From NCBI GenBank assembly GCA_947492135.1, contig CANLQR010000002.1, positions 1 to 49,607 of the forward strand: a DNA stretch of 49,607 nucleotides, given 5' to 3'. The number at the start of each line of letters is the position of its first letter. Positions within the stretch are counted from its first letter, which is position 1. A program made the translations under genes and the position numbers. The notes below the pieces were generated by a model. It was not told where the DNA came from and ran no database searches. It saw nothing but the letters and a program-made list of their open reading frames with translations. The stretch comes from Deltaproteobacteria bacterium (GTDB taxonomy: Bacteria > Myxococcota_A > Polyangia > Nannocystales > Nannocystaceae). Positions 45,848 through 49,607 of the stretch are shown one piece after another.

Positions 45848-47680
45848 TCAGCGGCCCCCAGGACGCGCTTTGGTCTCGCTGAAATCGGGCATGGGGGCCA
45901 GCTTCGAACCATCGCCCGCAGGCACGACCTTCACAGGGGTCGCGGGCGCGTCGCCGACGCTGTCCGGCGCGGAGGTCACCTTGGTCTTCGGTGATTTCCG
46001 CACGGAAAATCGAATCGGCGTGGTGTTGCCGATCGCGGGGGTCGCCTCGGGGCTCGCCGGCGGGATCGGCACGAACCGAATCGAGTGATTCTCATCCCCG
46101 ACCGGCGCGAGTTGGGCCTCGTAGATCTCGAAGCCGTCGCGCTCGAGACGCACGCTCAACGGTTGGGCACCGCGCGGCATCTCTACCGACATCGGCGTGA
46201 CCCGCTCGAGGCGTCGCCCATCGATGATCACGGCCGCTCCCTGTGGCTCGGTGTTGAACACCCACTTGATGTAACCCGACTCTTCTGCCGCGGTGGTACC
46301 CGCGTTGCTGCTCACGTCCGGCTCACTCGTGGCGAGCTTGCTCGCGCTCGGGCTGTCGACCTGGCGCTGGGCGTAGGTGACGATCCCGGTCCCGAGCGCG
46401 GCGCCGAACAGCGGCAGCGCCAGGAGCAACGTCCACGAACGCCCCGCGCGCGGGGTCACGGCCGTCGTGGAGGTGACCTGCGTGGGAATCTCGACGAACT
46501 CGCGCACCGGCGAGTTCGCGGCCACACCCGAGAGCAGCGCCGTCGGAGTCCGTGCGCTCCCCGAGCTTCGCGACGCGGCCCGCGCTGCGTCGCCGAGCTC
46601 GAAACTCGACGAATGTCGCCCACGCTCGACGGGACGATCGATACCTCGCGTCCGGGCTGACGCGCGGACGTACTCGATGCGCGCATCGAAGTGGCGCCTG
46701 ATCACTCTCGCGACGGCGTGGCGTGGATCTTCGCTGGTCTCGCAGGCCCGCTGGGCCGAGCGTAGATCGCGGAGCATCTCGTGGGCGTCGGCGTAGCGCC
46801 GCTCGAGATCGGGCTCGAGCGCCCGTGCGAGCACGCGCTGCACTGACGCATGCATGTCCGGGCCAAGCAGGCTCATATCGGGCAACCGCGAGTCGCTGAC
46901 CTGCGCGAGGATCTCGGCCTCGGTCTCCCCGGTGACCAGTCGCGTGTTCGTGAGCAGCTCCCACATCACGGCACCGAGCGCGAACACGTCGGTTCGGCGA
47001 TCGATGGCGTGCCCGCGCGCCTGTTCGGGCGACATATACGGCAGCTTGCCGCGAAGCTGCCCGGTCAGCGTGGTGCTGCGCTTTCCGGCGGCCTTCATGA
47101 TCCCGAAGTCCACCACGCAGGTGCGTCCATCGACGCCGGCCAGCAGATTGTGCGGGGACACGTCGCGGTGGACGAGGTGGTAGGGGACGCCGTCGGGATC
47201 CACCAGATCGTGGGCACACGCGAGGCCCTCGCAGGCGTCGGCGATGATCTGCAGCACCGCGGGCACCGGCAACAACTCTCCGGTTTTTCGCAGCTCGCGG
47301 AGCAGTGTCGCGAGCGTGTCGCCCTCGATGAACTCCATCACCATGAAGAACACGTCGTCTTCACGACCGAGATCGAGGATCTCGACGACTTGCGGATGGC
47401 GAATCCTCGCGGCGATCCTGGCCTCGTCGAGAAACATCTCCACGAAGTCCGGCTCATTCGCGAGGTGCGGGTGGATCACCTTGACCGCGACGAGTTTCTC
47501 GAAGCCAGCGGTACCAACGGCGCGGCCGAGGTACACGGTCGCCATCCCGCCGTGACCGAGGCGATGCAGCAGCTCGTACCGGCCGATCAGCCGATCACGC
47601 GGCATCCCGTCGGATGACGTGCTTGGTCGCGAGGGTTTGGACCTCGCGTCGACCACTTTGGTTTCGGCTTCGGCTTCCAT
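45848..47680 (-). CDS. Ser/Thr protein kinase with transmembrane helix and PEGA-like domain
   Basis: 610 residues from the ATG at 47680. Kinase domain about 35-300: glycine loop LGHGGMATVYLG, Lys67 in VAVKV, catalytic loop HRDVSPHNLL (Asp173), DFG at 191-193 and activation segment ending SPEQARG. A juxtamembrane region is followed by one transmembrane helix (SWTLLLALPLFGAALGTGIV) and an extracytoplasmic PEGA-like domain (FNTEPQGAAVIIDGRRL, VRLERDGFEIYEA). This is the PknB-type architecture with a cytosolic kinase and an external sensor. An upstream in-frame start at 47758 is less likely. The kinase would phosphorylate cytosolic Ser/Thr targets; an FHA protein at 23344-24270 is a conceivable reader. 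Confidence 0.94.
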   Translation of the reverse strand: MEAEAETKVVDARSKPSRPSTSSDGMPRDRLIGRYELLHRLGHGGMATVYLGRAVGTAGFEKLVAVKVIHPHLANEPDFVEMFLDEARIAARIRHPQVVEILDLGREDDVFFMVMEFIEGDTLATLLRELRKTGELLPVPAVLQIIADACEGLACAHDLVDPDGVPYHLVHRDVSPHNLLAGVDGRTCVVDFGIMKAAGKRSTTLTGQLRGKLPYMSPEQARGHAIDRRTDVFALGAVMWELLTNTRLVTGETEAEILAQVSDSRLPDMSLLGPDMHASVQRVLARALEPDLERRYADAHEMLRDLRSAQRACETSEDPRHAVARVIRRHFDARIEYVRASARTRGIDRPVERGRHSSSFELGDAARAASRSSGSARTPTALLSGVAANSPVREFVEIPTQVTSTTAVTPRAGRSWTLLLALPLFGAALGTGIVTYAQRQVDSPSASKLATSEPDVSSNAGTTAAEESGYIKWVFNTEPQGAAVIIDGRRLERVTPMSVEMPRGAQPLSVRLERDGFEIYEAQLAPVGDENHSIRFVPIPPASPEATPAIGNTTPIRFSVRKSPKTKVTSAPDSVGDAPATPVKVVPAGDGSKLAPMPDFSETKARPGGR

Positions 47681-48186
47681 GCGCGAGTGCGCGAGCGCCG
47701 GCGTGCGGACGACAAGCCCTCCAAAGTTGACGATACGCGAAAGCCTGGGAGGGATCACGGCCCGGATGGCTCAACCTCGTCGCGGACGACGGTTTGCTGC
47801 ATCCCTGCATCCGGGCAGCGGTCGCTGATTTCTGAGCTTTGCCAGTTGCAGCGGCTCTCGAGCTGCGATACCGCGCCTCGATTTTGGGTCGGGCGCTTCC
47901 TGCCGACCGGCAGAGAAGATCTCGGAGATCACTTTGGAGCCCGACGATTTATTTTATCCACCACCAACCATGCTTGTTTATGAGCTATGGCGTTGCCGAC
48001 CCTCGATTTTCCGTGAATCGCTGCGATTTTGATCAGTTAGGCGCCGCTATCCACAGCATGTTGTGTCGGCGCCCATCACGCTCCACAACATCTTGTGGAA
48101 TGACCCTTGCGTGTGCACAGATGTTGGATTACTTCACCGAGGAGATCTCGTCTCCACCCGGTGTGGGGGTGAAACGGGGGGAAATC
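47681..48186. other. 506-bp divergent intergenic region, AT-richer island
   Basis: Separates the kinase (minus) from the small RHH-like gene (plus). It is less GC-rich than its surroundings, notably around 47948-47975 and 47990-48035. Dyads include CTGCCG-AC-CGGCAG (47900-47913) and CCACAA-CATC-TTGTGG (48083-48098), and GGCGCC copies at 48040 and 48068 bracket a TATCCACAG/TTGTGT stretch. TTATCCACC (47954-47962) and CTATCCACA (48047-48055) each differ by one base from the DnaA-box consensus. No convincing gene is present, although frames are open. Confidence 0.6.
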
Positions 48187-48414
48187 ATGGCAAAGCGACA
48201 AACGCGCCGCAGCATTTCTGTCAAAGGCATCACCTACCAGCGCCTCAAAAACTTCTGCGAGGAGCAGAGTCTGAGCGTCAGTGGCTACCTCGAGGACATC
48301 ATCGCGGCCAAGCTCGACGCCGCCAATGTGCCCGTTCCCGAGAAGGTCGAACCCCGCGTTGCACCGAAAAGCGGTGAACCGGAAGAGATCATCTCGCAGC
48401 ACTTCACGTTCTGA
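48187..48414 (+). CDS. small ribbon-helix-helix-like DNA-binding protein
   Basis: 75 residues from the ATG at 48187, chosen because GGGGGGA lies directly upstream; the frame is open further back without such a site. The start MAKRQTRRSISVKGITYQRL has a basic strand followed by two helices (YQRLKNFCEEQSLSVSGYLED, IIAAKLDA), the ribbon-helix-helix layout of MetJ/Arc-type repressors; the tail (PVPEKVEPRVAPK) is Pro-rich. It may act on the dyads in its own upstream region; that is inference. Confidence 0.75.
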   Translation: MAKRQTRRSISVKGITYQRLKNFCEEQSLSVSGYLEDIIAAKLDAANVPVPEKVEPRVAPKSGEPEEIISQHFTF

Positions 48415-48431
48415 CGGCGGTGCCCTCCCGG

Positions 48432-48446
48432 TAAGCCCGGGGCTTA
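48432..48446 (+). terminator. near-perfect hairpin after the RHH-like gene
   Basis: TAAGCCC-G-GGGCTTA, seven-bp arms with a one-base centre, 17 bp after the stop at 48414. No T-run. Terminator or operator for the following gene; undecided. Confidence 0.4.
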
Positions 48447-48466
48447 GCTCGCCGATCCGCTACAGT

Positions 48467-48510
48467 CCGACGAGCCTTCGCGCTACTCTTGGCGCGGAGA
48501 GGCTCGTCGG
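48467..48510 (+). promoter_or_regulatory. SD-sequestering hairpin before the phosphoesterase gene
   Basis: Perfect 10-bp arms CCGACGAGCC (48467-48476) and GGCTCGTCGG (48501-48510) enclose an inner stem CGCGC (48479-48483)/GCGCG (48492-48496) with short internal loops. The right arm ends immediately before the ATG at 48511, and the likely ribosome site GGAGAGG (48496-48502) lies inside the structure. Formation of the hairpin would hide the ribosome site, so a conditional translational switch is possible. As DNA it could also be an operator. Confidence 0.65.
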
Positions 48511-49607
48511 ATGAGGAAAAAAGATCTCGCATCCGTTCGGTTGCTGTCGCGACGCCAGGCACTGCAAGGCATGGGCGCAGTCCTCGCAAGCGCCGGCGCC
48601 TGTGGCGACGATGACGCGAGCGTCGCTGGCACGGGCGACTCGAGCTCCGGGACCGGCTCGACGGGTTTGGCTCCGACCACGTCGGGCCCGACCAGTTCGA
48701 GCAGTGGTTCTTCGTCGGGTGAAGGCACGAGCACCAGCGGCGATTCCGATTCTTCGGGCGGCTCTGACACCAGCGGCTCGTCCGGCGAGCCGGTCGACGA
48801 GTGCAGCGGAGACTCGGGCCTCACGCCTGCAGAGCTGCTCGCCGAGATCGACACCATCGTCGTGCTCGTGATGGAGAACCGATCGTTCGACCACTACTTC
48901 GGGTCGGCGACATTCCTCGAGAACTGGCCGATCAATGGACTCGTCGGCGACGAGAGCAATCTCAACCTCGCGGGCGAGGCCATCACCGTCTACGCGACGG
49001 ACAAGCTCGAGATCCCCGATCCGCCGCACGACTGGGATCCGATCCACCTGACCTGGAACCAGGGCAAGATGGACGGCTTCGTGATCCAGCACGAGCTCGC
49101 GCATCCCGACACGTACTCGGATGTGATGGGCTACTACACGCGAAGCGAGCTCCCGATCTCCTACGCCTTGGCCGAGAGCTACACGCTGTGCGATCAGTGG
49201 CACTGCTCGTTGCTCGGACCAACCTGGCCCAATCGTTTCTACGTGCACTGCGCGAGCTCGAATGGTGGCCAGACCAACTTTCCCGAGCCGGGGCTCGAGA
49301 GTATCTGGGATGTGCTCGCTGCCCAGGACCCCCCGATCACGGCGCGCAACTACTACACCGACATCCCGTGGGTGTGGGGCGCGTTTGCAAATCCGTTCGT
49401 CAACTACACCGATGGCATCGAGGAGTTCTTTGCAGCGGCCGAGATCGGCTCACTGCCGCAGTTCGTCGTCATCGATCCCAACTTCGGTCTGATCGATGGT
49501 GGCGCAGGTCAAAACGACGACCACCCCAACGCCAGCGTGATGATGGGCCAGATCCTCTTGGCCGCGGTTCACGAGGCGCTGGCCCAGGGTCCGCAGTGGA
49601 GCCGCTG
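48511..49607 (+). CDS. Tat-exported phospholipase C-family phosphoesterase, N-terminal part
   Basis: 365 residues to the window edge, no stop. The N-terminus has a twin-arginine motif (LLSRRQALQGMGAVLAS) and a lipobox-like SAGAC, so it is probably a Tat-exported lipoprotein; the linker after it is nearly all Ser, Gly and Thr (about 40-95). The catalytic domain begins at about 108 with VVLVMENRSFDHYFG, the hallmark of the phospholipase C/acid phosphatase family (Pfam Phosphoesterase), and continues with DPIHLTWNQGKMDGF, SYALAESYTLCDQWHCSLLGPTWPNR and PQFVVIDPN. It would hydrolyse phosphodiesters or phospholipids outside the cytosol. Translation may be controlled by the upstream hairpin. Confidence 0.92.
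   Translation, partial: MRKKDLASVRLLSRRQALQGMGAVLASAGACGDDDASVAGTGDSSSGTGSTGLAPTTSGPTSSSSGSSSGEGTSTSGDSDSSGGSDTSGSSGEPVDECSGDSGLTPAELLAEIDTIVVLVMENRSFDHYFGSATFLENWPINGLVGDESNLNLAGEAITVYATDKLEIPDPPHDWDPIHLTWNQGKMDGFVIQHELAHPDTYSDVMGYYTRSELPISYALAESYTLCDQWHCSLLGPTWPNRFYVHCASSNGGQTNFPEPGLESIWDVLAAQDPPITARNYYTDIPWVWGAFANPFVNYTDGIEEFFAAAEIGSLPQFVVIDPNFGLIDGGAGQNDDHPNASVMMGQILLAAVHEALAQGPQWSR

Noticed and set aside
47681-48186. Possible replication origin
   Set aside because: Two near-consensus DnaA boxes and some AT-richness are present, but no dnaA, dnaN or parAB genes and too few boxes; left as a low-scoring observation.

Overview
The window is high-GC DNA that reads like a Myxococcota chromosome, most likely the Nannocystaceae/Enhygromyxa/Plesiocystis branch. 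Support comes from a MYXO-CTERM-type tail on a secreted protease, many lipoproteins whose lipobox is followed by long Ser/Thr/Gly/Asp linkers, a Ser/Thr kinase with PEGA-like repeat and TPR partner, an FHA-DUF4388 protein and a CX2C-type zinc-ribbon lipoprotein. The genus is inferred. No phage, IS element or CRISPR array was seen.

Layout. 1-1474: start of an alpha/beta hydrolase (minus) diverging from an ECF sigma factor and its overlapping zinc-less anti-sigma-like partner. 1475-2960: a gene graveyard holding pieces of a TPR protein, a DUF4215 Cys-rich protein and a frameshifted superfamily-1 helicase. 2973-16609: mostly secreted or envelope proteins (lipoproteins, beta-helix protein, trypsin-like protease, Wzx-like flippase, PHB-depolymerase-like hydrolase, Rieske oxygenase, M20 peptidase). 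16645-18341: AurF-like diiron protein divergent from a MerR regulator across a 44-bp gap filled by a palindrome. 18549-28717: a bacterial protein arginine methyltransferase, M28-PDZ peptidase, TPR protein, lipase-like hydrolase, FHA-DUF4388 protein, a Tyr/Trp-rich lipoprotein with Ser-Arg repeats, GloB, a UbiA-like prenyltransferase and a membrane protein. 28791-33763: a tight six-gene minus-strand run: zinc-ribbon/Thr-rich lipoprotein with two YGP motifs, radical SAM-SPASM enzyme, 93-aa protein, acyltransferase, atypical SDR, dimethylarginine dimethylaminohydrolase (DDAH). 33884-37218: GST, a secreted protein and a YyaL-like thioredoxin-fold protein. 37332-37765: two tRNA-Ser genes and the SRP RNA. 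38324-47680: a long minus-strand run including a caspase-like protein, an outer-membrane protein, MATE, TlpA, a class III aminotransferase, a TPR membrane protein and a Ser/Thr kinase. 48187-49607: a small ribbon-helix-helix-like protein and the start of a Tat-exported phospholipase C-family phosphoesterase whose ribosome binding site lies in a long hairpin.

Most notable: (i) PRMT and DDAH, the writer and the degrader of methylarginine in animals, both occur within 11 kb of a bacterial chromosome; (ii) the radical SAM-SPASM gene sits 9 bp behind a small Thr-rich lipoprotein with repeated YGP motifs, an arrangement like peptide maturase plus substrate, and its operon ends in DDAH; (iii) the SD-sequestering hairpin at 48467-48510; (iv) the MerR operator at 17546-17571.
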